From assembly GCA_947564765.1 (NCBI GenBank), contig CANODN010000127.1, positions 1 to 6,323 of the forward strand: DNA of 6,323 nucleotides. The letters are read 5' to 3'. The notes under the pieces were generated by a model that was given only the letters and a program-made list of their open reading frames with translations, was not told where the DNA came from and searched no databases. Of this stretch, positions 1-6,307 are shown piece by piece (the first letter of the stretch is position 1; every line of letters begins with the position of its first letter). Source of the stretch: an uncultured Roseburia sp. (GTDB taxonomy: Bacteria > Bacillota > Clostridia > Lachnospirales > Lachnospiraceae). A program made the translations under genes and the position numbers.

Positions 1-1
1 T

Positions 2-493
2 GTTAATAATCAATCAATCAAAATTTATGAAAAAAGTATTTCGCTGCCGTTTATATTAATTGCGGTGATTGAACTTGCCATTTTCATTAATCTTGGTCTG
101 CCGCATTTCTTAGGCCAATCATTACCGTTTATTGCACCCATATGCATCAGTACCATCCAGTTAGGCGCAACGGTAGATTATGCAATTTTGATGACAAATA
201 AATATAAAAGGGAACGGAATCACGGGGCAGAAAAAAAAGAAGCAGTTACAGCCGCCTTGAATCAATCACTGCAGTCCGTATTTGTCAGCGCACTCAGCTT
301 TTTTGCGGCGACCTTCGGCGTAGGGCTTTACTCCAGTATCGATATGATCAGCTCCTTATGTATGCTCCTTGCCAGAGGTGCAATCATCAGCCTGCTGGTA
401 GTTGCCTTTGTGCTTCCGGCCATGTTTATGGTATTTGATAAATTGATTGTAAAGACCAGTAAAGGATTTAAAGGGGAAGGCAGTAAAGCGTAG
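2..493 (+). CDS. MMPL/RND-family membrane transporter, C-terminal part (5' end outside window)
   Basis: The frame is open to the left edge and ends at TAG 491-493, giving the last 163 residues of a larger protein. About four hydrophobic segments are visible, near residues 15-37, 41-63, 93-113 and 122-147. The motif GATVDYAIL (Asp codon 176-178, Tyr 179-181) is followed by a basic loop with KYKRER. This is the typical MMPL pattern, where an Asp-Tyr pair in a middle helix serves the proton relay of RND pumps. Family members use the proton gradient to move lipids, cell-envelope precursors or hydrophobic compounds. The substrate here cannot be read. A GTG at 65 is an internal codon, not a start, because the hydrophobic helix begins upstream of it. 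The next gene encodes an exported coil protein 80 bp downstream, which suggests a paired envelope function. Family assignment is firm; the role is inferred. Confidence 0.88.
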   Translation, partial: VNNQSIKIYEKSISLPFILIAVIELAIFINLGLPHFLGQSLPFIAPICISTIQLGATVDYAILMTNKYKRERNHGAEKKEAVTAALNQSLQSVFVSALSFFAATFGVGLYSSIDMISSLCMLLARGAIISLLVVAFVLPAMFMVFDKLIVKTSKGFKGEGSKA

Positions 494-558
494 TGCAGAA
501 TATCGTTTATCAATTAGAAAAAATACTTCGTAAAACAGAACATATAGAATCAATTTTC

Positions 559-564
559 AGGAGG
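559..564 (+). promoter_or_regulatory. Ribosome binding site AGGAGG that fixes the start at 574
   Basis: A perfect AGGAGG lies 9 nt before ATG 574. It favours this start over the in-frame GTG at 493, which overlaps the preceding stop codon. The ATG start also places a short basic stretch directly ahead of the hydrophobic signal segment. Confidence 0.85.
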
Positions 565-573
565 AAAAACAGT

Positions 574-3108
574 ATGAAATTAGCAGAGTTAAAAGAAAAA
601 TTTAAAAACAAATATCTCATTCGCATCGTAGCGGGCGTTTTGGTTGTAACGCTTGCCTCTACCGGTACTGCAGCAGGAACCGTATATGCAGCGAAAAATA
701 CAAAAACAGAAACGGAAGTAACAGAAGAAAAGGAAAGCGACGATAAAATCTCCTTAGAGAGTATACTTTCAAAAGACGGGGAAGAAGAGAAAGAAGAAAT
801 CGGAAAAGAGGAAACCGTCTATATCATTGCAGACAGCGAGGGAAAAGCGAAAGAGACCATTGTCAGTGAGTGGCTGAAAAATCCGGAAGGCAAGGAACAG
901 TTAAAAGACGCTTCTGATTTAAAAGAAATTGAAAATGTAAAAGGCGATGAGACCTTTACACAAAAGGGCGGCGATCTGACCTGGAAGGCAGAGGGAAATG
1001 ATATCTATTATCAGGGAAAGACAGCAAAAGAGGCGCCTGTGACAGAAAAGATCACCTATTATCTGGATGGGAAAGAAATTTCACCGAAAGAGCTTGCCGG
1101 AAAAAGCGGAGAAGTAAAAATCCGTTTTGATTATACCAATCACGAAAAAGAGGGAGATGTTTATGTGCCCTTTATGGTAATCTCCGGAATGGTATTGGAC
1201 AATAATTTTACAAATGTACAGGTGACCAACGGAAAAGTCATTTCCAACGGAGACCGCAATATTGTAATCGGAGCCGCAATACCGGGATTAAAGGAAAGCC
1301 TGAAGGTGAAAGACAGCGATTTTTCAGAAGATGTTTCCATACCGGAATATGTGGAAGTGACGGCAGATGTGGAAGAATTTGAACTGGATATGACAATGAC
1401 CGTTGTGGCAGGAGCTTCCGAATTTGCTTCCGATACCTCCTTTGATCTTTCTGAGCTGGATGAAAAAATAGATGATCTGACTGATGCTATGGGACAGTTA
1501 AAGGACGGTTCCAAAGAATTAAAAGACGGACTGGATACCTTAAACCAGAAATCAGGAGAATTTTCCAATGGACTGGATACCCTGCAAAGCGGAATCGCAG
1601 CTTATACGGACGGTGCAGGCAAGCTGGCAAACGGAATCAATACATTAAAGGGACAGAGCGGATTGCTGATTGACGGCATATCCGATCTGGTTTCCAGTGT
1701 AGGAACCTTAAATAACGGCGTAAAAACATTGGATAAAGCATTGAATACGCCCATGGGCAGTCAGGAAAAAGCATCTGCCATGGCAGCGGCGAAAGCGGCG
1801 GCGGAGAGAGCAGTGGATGCACAGTTTGCAGATGCCTCCAATCCGCAGAGCTATCAGAATATCAAAAACCAGGCATCGGAGACATTTTATGCTACCGTTA
1901 CCGGGGATGCGGTAAAGCAGGCAGCGGCAGCATCGGCAAAAGAACAGGCAGTAGCAGGAATCCAGGGACAGAAACCGGCGATTGCAGCAGCGGCGAAAGA
2001 GCAGGCAGCAGCGGGAATTCAGGAACAGAAAGCGGCGATTGCGGCAGCAGCGAAAGAACAGGCCGTGGCAGGTATCGGCGGTCAGTTAGACAGCATTGCA
2101 GCGGCAGCGAAAGAGCAGGCGATTGCAGCGGCAGGCGCAGCCGTATCTGATGATGTGAAAAATCAGTTGAGATCAGCATTTACAGCAGCCGGATATGTAC
2201 AGGCGGCACAAGCCGGTGGAATTACCGTAGAACAGGCAATGGCAAGCGCAAGCATTCAGGCGTCTGTAGCTCAGGCAGCAGAAAGCCAGCTTCAGAGTCT
2301 GCTGGGAAATATCGCAGCGGCGGCAGGAACCGTGGCAGACCAGACCGCCCGCAGCGTAGCAAATCAGGTGGCCGGCGGTGTAGCAGAGCAAGCAGCCGGC
2401 AGCGTAGCCGACCAGGTAGCCAGCAGCGTGGCAGAGCAGGTGGCCGGCAGCGTGGCAGAGCAGGTGGCCGGCAGTGTGGCGGAACAGGTAGCGCCCCAGG
2501 TGGTAACCGGTATTGCAGCCCAGGCAAAAGAGACTATAGGAACAACGGTGGCAGACAGTGTAAAACAGGGCGCCAAAACGGCAGCAGGTCAGGCAGCAGG
2601 CCAGGCAGCCGTGGAAGGTGCGGAATCTGCCAAAAAACAGATAGCACAAAGCATTGAAAAAAAGGATGCAAAATCAGGATATAGTCTGGTGAGCGGCATG
2701 AAAGCGCTGCATGACGGCGTCGGAACGATTTCCGATAAAATGCCTCAGTTAAAAGACGGCATTGATCAGTTAGATGACGGCGGCAAGACATTAGCATCTA
2801 AAAACAGTGAATTAAATGACGGAGCCGCAAAATTGACGGACGGAAAAAATCAGATGATAGATGGAATTCAGAAATTAGCAGAGGGTTCCGGGGAACTGGC
2901 AGACGGTATTGTAAAATTTGATGAAGAGGGCATTGAAAAACTGGTCAACAGCTACAATGGCGATATCAAAGATTTTACAGAGCGCATCCAACAGGTGTTA
3001 GATGCAGGCGGTTCCTATGAGTCTTTCGGAGGAAAATCAGATGACGTAAAGGGGAATGTGAAATTTATCATTAAGACAGGAGAGATCAAGGTCAATGATA
3101 ACGAATAG
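574..3108 (+). CDS. Exported xxxLxxG-heptad coiled-coil protein with Ala/Gln-rich repeat centre, partner of MMPL pump
   Basis: This 844-residue protein starts at ATG 574. Residues 1-17 are basic, about 18-36 are hydrophobic, and VYA-A at 37-40 is a possible signal cleavage site; an uncleaved anchor is the alternative. A charged linker (about 41-85) leads into a mixed alpha/beta region to about 285, with YYLDGKEISP and PFMVISGM, which I recall from similar clostridial proteins. Residues about 290-390 carry roughly eight LxxG-type heptads (LKDG, LQSG, LANG, LIDG, LNNG). About 703-782 carry roughly nine more (LHDG, LKDG, LDDG, LTDG, LADG). This matches the YhgE/Pip-type xxxLxxG heptad pattern. 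Between them lie about 300 Ala/Gln/Val-rich residues with 19- and 8-residue repeats. There is no C-terminal membrane helix. I infer two arms folding as a long hairpin outside the membrane, serving the MMPL protein. No enzyme motif was seen. Confidence 0.85.
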   Translation: MKLAELKEKFKNKYLIRIVAGVLVVTLASTGTAAGTVYAAKNTKTETEVTEEKESDDKISLESILSKDGEEEKEEIGKEETVYIIADSEGKAKETIVSEWLKNPEGKEQLKDASDLKEIENVKGDETFTQKGGDLTWKAEGNDIYYQGKTAKEAPVTEKITYYLDGKEISPKELAGKSGEVKIRFDYTNHEKEGDVYVPFMVISGMVLDNNFTNVQVTNGKVISNGDRNIVIGAAIPGLKESLKVKDSDFSEDVSIPEYVEVTADVEEFELDMTMTVVAGASEFASDTSFDLSELDEKIDDLTDAMGQLKDGSKELKDGLDTLNQKSGEFSNGLDTLQSGIAAYTDGAGKLANGINTLKGQSGLLIDGISDLVSSVGTLNNGVKTLDKALNTPMGSQEKASAMAAAKAAAERAVDAQFADASNPQSYQNIKNQASETFYATVTGDAVKQAAAASAKEQAVAGIQGQKPAIAAAAKEQAAAGIQEQKAAIAAAAKEQAVAGIGGQLDSIAAAAKEQAIAAAGAAVSDDVKNQLRSAFTAAGYVQAAQAGGITVEQAMASASIQASVAQAAESQLQSLLGNIAAAAGTVADQTARSVANQVAGGVAEQAAGSVADQVASSVAEQVAGSVAEQVAGSVAEQVAPQVVTGIAAQAKETIGTTVADSVKQGAKTAAGQAAGQAAVEGAESAKKQIAQSIEKKDAKSGYSLVSGMKALHDGVGTISDKMPQLKDGIDQLDDGGKTLASKNSELNDGAAKLTDGKNQMIDGIQKLAEGSGELADGIVKFDEEGIEKLVNSYNGDIKDFTERIQQVLDAGGSYESFGGKSDDVKGNVKFIIKTGEIKVNDNE
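1927..2142 (+). repeat. 57-bp tandem repeat (19-residue period), about 3.7 copies, within the coil protein
   Basis: Units begin at 1927, 1984, 2041 and 2098; the last is partial. Each encodes a variant of AAAAKEQAVAGIQGQ followed by four residues ending in Ile. The KEQ codons recur exactly 57 bp apart at 1939, 1996, 2053 and 2110. Copies differ at the codon level, so this block looks older than the 24-bp block downstream. It encodes residues about 452-523. Confidence 0.85.
2329..2496 (+). repeat. 24-bp tandem repeat (8-residue period), seven copies, within the coil protein
   Basis: Seven in-frame units start at 2329, 2353, 2377, 2401, 2425, 2449 and 2473. They encode TVADQTAR, SVANQVAG, GVAEQAAG, SVADQVAS, SVAEQVAG, SVAEQVAG and SVAEQVAP. 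The units at 2425-2448 and 2449-2472 are identical in all 24 bases, which points to recent duplication. The unit length keeps the frame, so copy-number changes would lengthen or shorten the protein without breaking it. Confidence 0.9.
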
Positions 3109-3155
3109 TACTCCGGTCAGATCATGAGCTGGAGCGGGTAAAAGAAGGTGAAAGT

Positions 3156-3758
3156 ATGAATTGGTTGGAAAATTTACTGATTATCGGGGGAATTTCATTT
3201 GATGTGTTTGCGGCCATGGAGTCACAGGGCTCCCTGGTTGCAAAAATTGCCAAAAAGGAGCTTTTTTTCAGCAGCCTGCTGGCATGCTTCTGGCAGACAG
3301 TTTCATTTTTTGCCGGATATGTATTGTCCGGGATTTTAATAAGGCGGGATCGAATTGCAGAAAATGAGCAGATCATCGGAACAGGGATTGCAGTGATCAT
3401 CTTTGCAGGCCTTGGCGTGCATCTTATGATAAAAGCCATCCGCAACGAAAAGATTCCGGAGCACAGGGAAGCGTGTTTTGATCAGAAAAAGATTCTGCAG
3501 AAAATTGCAGGGACCGGTGTGTATACATTACTGGCAGGTATTGCCTTTGGATTGGTATTTCCCTCCAATATGGCTTTCAGTCTGGCAATGCTGGCTGTAA
3601 TGTCTGTTTTGGCAGTAGTCGGCGGTGTTTATACAGGGTATCACTTTGGGATGAAGCAGAGGCGGAAAGCATACGCATTGGGAGCGGCATTGTTGTGGCT
3701 TGTGGGAGCGGATTTACTGCTTTGGCGTGTTTGGCCTGTTTTAATGGAAAGAAATTAA
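3156..3758 (+). CDS. MntP-like (DUF204) membrane protein, divergent putative metal efflux pump
   Basis: This 200-residue protein has about six membrane helices (near residues 5-24, 36-62, 74-95, 116-136, 138-160 and 173-193). AAGGTG at 3145-3150 sits 5 nt before the ATG. The first repeat, ISFDVFAAMESQGS, resembles the MntP signature SMDAFAASIGKG, with Asp at residue 16 as in E. coli MntP. The end, FGMKQRRKAYALGAALLWL, resembles the MntP ending around GKKAEILGG. Members export Mn(II) from the cytoplasm. In the second repeat, the expected SLDAMAVG reads TLLAGIAFG, so the second conserved Asp appears replaced by Leu125. Metal transport is therefore uncertain. The gene follows the coil protein by 47 bp with no terminator seen, so co-transcription is possible. 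Recognition is by alignment from memory; it could be an uncharacterised paralogue with another substrate. Confidence 0.65.
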   Translation: MNWLENLLIIGGISFDVFAAMESQGSLVAKIAKKELFFSSLLACFWQTVSFFAGYVLSGILIRRDRIAENEQIIGTGIAVIIFAGLGVHLMIKAIRNEKIPEHREACFDQKKILQKIAGTGVYTLLAGIAFGLVFPSNMAFSLAMLAVMSVLAVVGGVYTGYHFGMKQRRKAYALGAALLWLVGADLLLWRVWPVLMERN

Positions 3759-3760
3759 AA

Positions 3761-3787
3761 TGCATGATCTTCTCAAGCTGTCATGCA
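3761..3787 (-). terminator. Hairpin terminator for the minus-strand reductase gene
   Basis: Arms TGCATGA (3761-3767) and TCATGCA (3781-3787) pair perfectly over 7 bp around a 13-nt loop. Read on the minus strand, the hairpin is followed by TTTTAATTTC (3760 down to 3751), as expected of an intrinsic terminator after the stop at 3841. The stem is short, so its strength is uncertain. Confidence 0.55.
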
Positions 3788-3824
3788 CCCGTAAGAAGCT
3801 GCAGGCAGCAGGCTCTTACGGTGC
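3785..3824 (+). terminator. Hairpin terminator for the plus-strand MntP-like gene
   Basis: Arms GCACCCGTAAGA (3785-3796) and TCTTACGGTGC (3814-3824) form an 11-bp stem with one bulged C. The 17-nt loop contains a small CTGC/GCAG sub-stem. AGATTTTATAG follows on the plus strand, which gives a modest T tract. It sits 26 bp after the stop of the MntP-like gene, between convergent genes. Its left arm shares GCA 3785-3787 with the other hairpin. Confidence 0.6.
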
Positions 3825-3840
3825 AGATTTTATAGAACCC

Positions 3841-5379
3841 TTATTTCGAATATTGCTTTGCCAGCTCCGATAAATCATCCTTGTGTTCCAAAATCCAGGT
3901 GTCGTAACGCATATCGGCAGCCTGGATTTTTTGTCCCAGTTCTACAAGAAATTCTGGTATCTTATCCTCCGTCATTACGCAAAGATCCCCTCCGAAAGCC
4001 TCTTCGCCCAATTTATCACATCCCCCTTCAAAAACCGCATAAGCTGCCTTTGGACCTTCCGGTGTCTGTTTTACCGCACCGCGGAAGCCCAGAGATGCAA
4101 TCTGATGCGCACCGCAGGAGGAGGGACAGCCGGAAATACGGATTTTTGGAAGAACGCCGTCGGCAAACTGATAAGGGCGCACAGCATCCACACAGGCCCT
4201 TAACAGCGTCTGGGAGTCCCTTACTCCCACCTGGCAGATATGATTGCCGATGCAGGCGGTGGAGGTTTCAAATAACGTTTCCGCTCCGTCGTCTGTCAGC
4301 GCAAGGAGTATTTCTGCCTCTTTGGCTGTACAGTTGATCAGATACATGCCCTCATCCGGAGAAAGACGTATTTCAATCTCCTCCATAGGAAGAATCGTAT
4401 CGTATAATTTCTGCATAAATTCCGGTGTTGGGTTGCCACCGATGGGATGATAGGATACGGCATACAATCCGGGCTGTTTTTGCTCTGTCACACGGGGATG
4501 AGAAATCGTGCCGTCGCCTTTTTTTGTGACGGTATATGAGGTTACGGAAATTTTCAGATCCTCTGACAAAATGGCTGAGTTCAGTTTTTCCTGAAACGCC
4601 TGGTGAAAGCCCTCTTTACCCAGTGTATCCTGCAGGTAGCGGGTTCTGGCTCTGCCCCGGTTCTCATAATTGCCGTGTTCAGTGAATACATCCACCATTG
4701 CTTTGATACAGTAGAGAATCATATCCGGTGCAATATGCTCTGCAACGCAGACGCCCATTTTCGGATTGTTTCCAAGACCTCCGGCTGCATAGACGTCAAA
4801 GGTATGATCTTCGTTTGCAACAAAACCAAGATCACGGAAGGTGGCGTGAGGTGCATTGGCTGGCGTGTTGGAAAAGCAGACCTTTAATTTCCGGGGAAGC
4901 TTTACCGTATCAATCAGGCCCAGCAGATAATCGGCTGCCGCACTGACATAGCCGGTTAAGTCAAACGGCTCGTCCTTTTCCACACCGCTTAAGGGAGACA
5001 TCATAACATTACGGGGATAATCTCCGCCGCCGCCTCTGGTAAAAATACCGTGCTGCCAGGCTTCTTCAATCAGGGAACAGACGGTGCCGGCCGTTAAATT
5101 GTGGAGCTGAACAGTCTGACAGGTCGTTAAATGCAGGCGGTCGATATCGTATTTCTGGATGCTTTCGGTAATAAAACGGAGAGAATCCTTGGAAATTCTT
5201 CCACCGCCAAGCCGAAGACGAAGCATACTCCGTTCACCGCCCCGCTGCGCATAGCTTCCAAAGCCGCCGGAAAAATGCTTGTACTCGGCAACCGATAGTT
5301 CTTTTTCATAAAATTTCCGTGTGGTGTCACGAAATTCTTCGATTTCTTTTTGAAATTCTTTTGCGTAATCTTTCATCAT
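3841..5379 (-). CDS. Siroheme-dependent nitrite/sulfite reductase (ferredoxin-type, NirA/SiR family)
   Basis: This complete 512-residue cytoplasmic protein belongs to the family that reduces sulfite to sulfide or nitrite to ammonia by six-electron transfer. The siroheme/[4Fe-4S] ligands are visible: C376-x5-C382 and C418-x3-C422 in ISGCPSSCGAHQ. By comparison with E. coli SiR, the substrate-binding basic residues are kept: R54 (R83), R123 in PRNVMMSP (R153), K164 and K166 in LPRKLK (K215, K217). Order: ferredoxin-like half-domain about 40-105, siroheme domain about 115-265, second half-domain about 295-365, cluster domain about 370-505. The usual TxRQxxQxH motif reads TTCQTVQLH. The first of two adjacent ATGs is chosen, with AAAGGA 7 nt upstream. 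No electron-donor or siroheme synthesis gene is in the window, so nitrite versus sulfite preference is undecided; ferredoxin as donor is an inference. Confidence 0.92.
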   Translation of the reverse strand: MMKDYAKEFQKEIEEFRDTTRKFYEKELSVAEYKHFSGGFGSYAQRGGERSMLRLRLGGGRISKDSLRFITESIQKYDIDRLHLTTCQTVQLHNLTAGTVCSLIEEAWQHGIFTRGGGGDYPRNVMMSPLSGVEKDEPFDLTGYVSAAADYLLGLIDTVKLPRKLKVCFSNTPANAPHATFRDLGFVANEDHTFDVYAAGGLGNNPKMGVCVAEHIAPDMILYCIKAMVDVFTEHGNYENRGRARTRYLQDTLGKEGFHQAFQEKLNSAILSEDLKISVTSYTVTKKGDGTISHPRVTEQKQPGLYAVSYHPIGGNPTPEFMQKLYDTILPMEEIEIRLSPDEGMYLINCTAKEAEILLALTDDGAETLFETSTACIGNHICQVGVRDSQTLLRACVDAVRPYQFADGVLPKIRISGCPSSCGAHQIASLGFRGAVKQTPEGPKAAYAVFEGGCDKLGEEAFGGDLCVMTEDKIPEFLVELGQKIQAADMRYDTWILEHKDDLSELAKQYSK

Positions 5380-5386
5380 TTAATAT

Positions 5387-5392
5387 TCCTTT
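5387..5392 (-). promoter_or_regulatory. Ribosome binding site of the nitrite/sulfite reductase gene
   Basis: Read on the minus strand, AAAGGA lies 7 nt before ATG 5379-5377. It supports the first of two consecutive ATG codons as the start. Confidence 0.65.
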
Positions 5393-5401
5393 CCTTATAA
5401 T

Positions 5402-5448
5402 TGTGTATTACTTTCACACATAAAGGGATACCCGAAGGGTATTTCCTT
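5402..5448. promoter_or_regulatory. Leader of the reductase gene with two inverted repeats (possible operator or leader hairpin)
   Basis: TGTGT (5402-5406) and ACACA (5416-5420) flank a 9-bp centre. Next to them, ATACCC (5428-5433) and GGGTAT (5437-5442) form a perfect 6-bp inverted repeat around GAA. It extends imperfectly to AAGG (5423-5426) and CCTT (5445-5448). Both lie 20-70 bp upstream of the reductase start, within its likely promoter or leader. I could not find a convincing -35/-10 pair here, and I do not recognise the regulator. Confidence 0.35.
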
Positions 5449-5482
5449 AATAACTGTGTATGATTTCCTTCGATCCCAGTAA

Positions 5483-5515
5483 AAAACTGCCTTACATATA
5501 GTATAAGGCAGTTTT
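5483..5515 (-). terminator. Strong intrinsic terminator, probably bidirectional in form, after the sulfatase-family gene
   Basis: Arms AAAACTGCCTTA (5483-5494) and TAAGGCAGTTTT (5504-5515) are perfect 12-bp complements around a 9-nt loop. On the minus strand the stem runs into six T residues (5486 down to 5481), so it ends transcripts of the gene stopping at 5555. A T-rich tail is also present on the plus strand. It isolates the reductase gene from upstream transcription. Confidence 0.88.
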
Positions 5516-5554
5516 ATAAAAATATAAACAAAAATATTTTGTCAGATCAGAGGA

Positions 5555-6307
5555 CTACTCCATCAGAGGCACTTCCGTACTGTCAGCGTTTGGATCGTCA
5601 TAGATGTAGTCGTTTGTACTGCGGAATATGGTATTGCTGGAGCCTACCTGGCAGACGGTAACCGTATCCCCGTCCGAAATGTCTTCCGCACTGAGACGGA
5701 GGCTTGTGCTGTTTACGTAATAAGAAGGCACCTTTTCTCCGTTGACATAGATTCTGCTCCAACGGGTGAAATTTTCACCGCTGACCGTAACATAACCGGC
5801 AAAAGAAGAAGGACGGACATTGGAAATGGAAGTCTCTTCTACGCCCATGACAAGCTCGGTAGCCGGATATGGATTTGTTCCGTTGTAAGCGTAGCGCTCT
5901 CCGTAGAGAAGATCATACTGTAGCTGGTTCAGGCCGCTTAGATATTCCTCACTGCCCTGCAGATTGGAATTAAGGGCGTTTTGCTCATAAGTAAAAATCG
6001 TTCCTTCGTGAATGCCCAGGGCATCGGTTGTACTGGCCAGTAATTCATACGCTGCCAAATCGGCGTCTTCTTTTGCCAGACCGAAATTATTCCAGGTAGC
6101 ATATTTCGTTTTGAAGGTGTCCCCGGACGCCATATCGCTGTCCTCTAAGCCAAGGCTTGGAAGATGATCTCCGAAGAATACCACAATAGAATCTTCATCC
6201 CGTTCTTCCAAAGCGGAAGTCAGATTATAAACAAATTTATCTACTTCATGAATCATGTTTACATAATATTCCCACTCATCACTTATATTTCTGCAACATA
6301 TAAACAA
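5555..6307 (-). CDS. LTA-synthase/sulfatase-family protein, C-terminal fragment (5'-truncated, probably broken)
   Basis: The 250 readable residues match the C-terminal end of LtaS-like alkaline-phosphatase-superfamily proteins. EYYVNMIHEVDKFV is followed by VVFFGDHLPSLG, whose Asp47-His48 correspond to the metal-binding Asp-His pair of LtaS. KTKYATWNNFG is also family-typical. Residues about 157-237 form an IPT/TIG-like beta domain (VSGENFTRWSRIYVNG), as in clostridial members I recall. Intact proteins have N-terminal membrane helices and an extracellular domain with a Thr nucleophile, and they handle glycerol-phosphate or similar envelope polymers. All of that is missing here. The frame is closed by two TAA codons at 6317-6322, only 10 bp beyond the first possible start (TTG 6307, with AAAGGA upstream). 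As it stands the product cannot be an active enzyme. It is either a pseudogene remnant or disrupted at the window edge. Confidence 0.75.
   Translation of the reverse strand: MFICCRNISDEWEYYVNMIHEVDKFVYNLTSALEERDEDSIVVFFGDHLPSLGLEDSDMASGDTFKTKYATWNNFGLAKEDADLAAYELLASTTDALGIHEGTIFTYEQNALNSNLQGSEEYLSGLNQLQYDLLYGERYAYNGTNPYPATELVMGVEETSISNVRPSSFAGYVTVSGENFTRWSRIYVNGEKVPSYYVNSTSLRLSAEDISDGDTVTVCQVGSSNTIFRSTNDYIYDDPNADSTEVPLME

Noticed and set aside
493..573. In-frame GTG at 493 as the start of the coil protein, overlapping the pump stop codon by one base
   Set aside because: It would add 27 residues ahead of a good signal segment. The perfect AGGAGG at 559-564 with ATG 574 is a much better start; an AAGGGGAAGG sits too far from the GTG.
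1927..2496. Regular repeats that could suggest a CRISPR array
   Set aside because: Units are directly tandem, in frame and protein-coding, with no unique spacers between them.
1898..2649. Several long open frames on the minus strand opposite the Ala/Gln-rich region
   Set aside because: They arise from the skewed codons of the repeats (GCA/GCG/CAG reversed) and give low-complexity Cys/Leu/Pro-rich translations without family features or ribosome binding sites.
3124..3141. Five-codon frame ATG-AGC-TGG-AGC-GGG-TAA between the coil and MntP-like genes, as a leader peptide
   Set aside because: No ribosome binding site of its own and no attenuator-like hairpin after it; chance occurrence is likely.
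3858..4946. Plus-strand open frames opposite the nitrite/sulfite reductase
   Set aside because: Their translations look random, while the minus strand has a full-length protein with all cofactor ligands.
5497..5535. A TATACT -10 with a weak TTTATA -35 on the minus strand as the reductase promoter
   Set aside because: The -10 falls in the loop of the strong terminator and the -35 is poor; AT-rich sequence makes such matches common.
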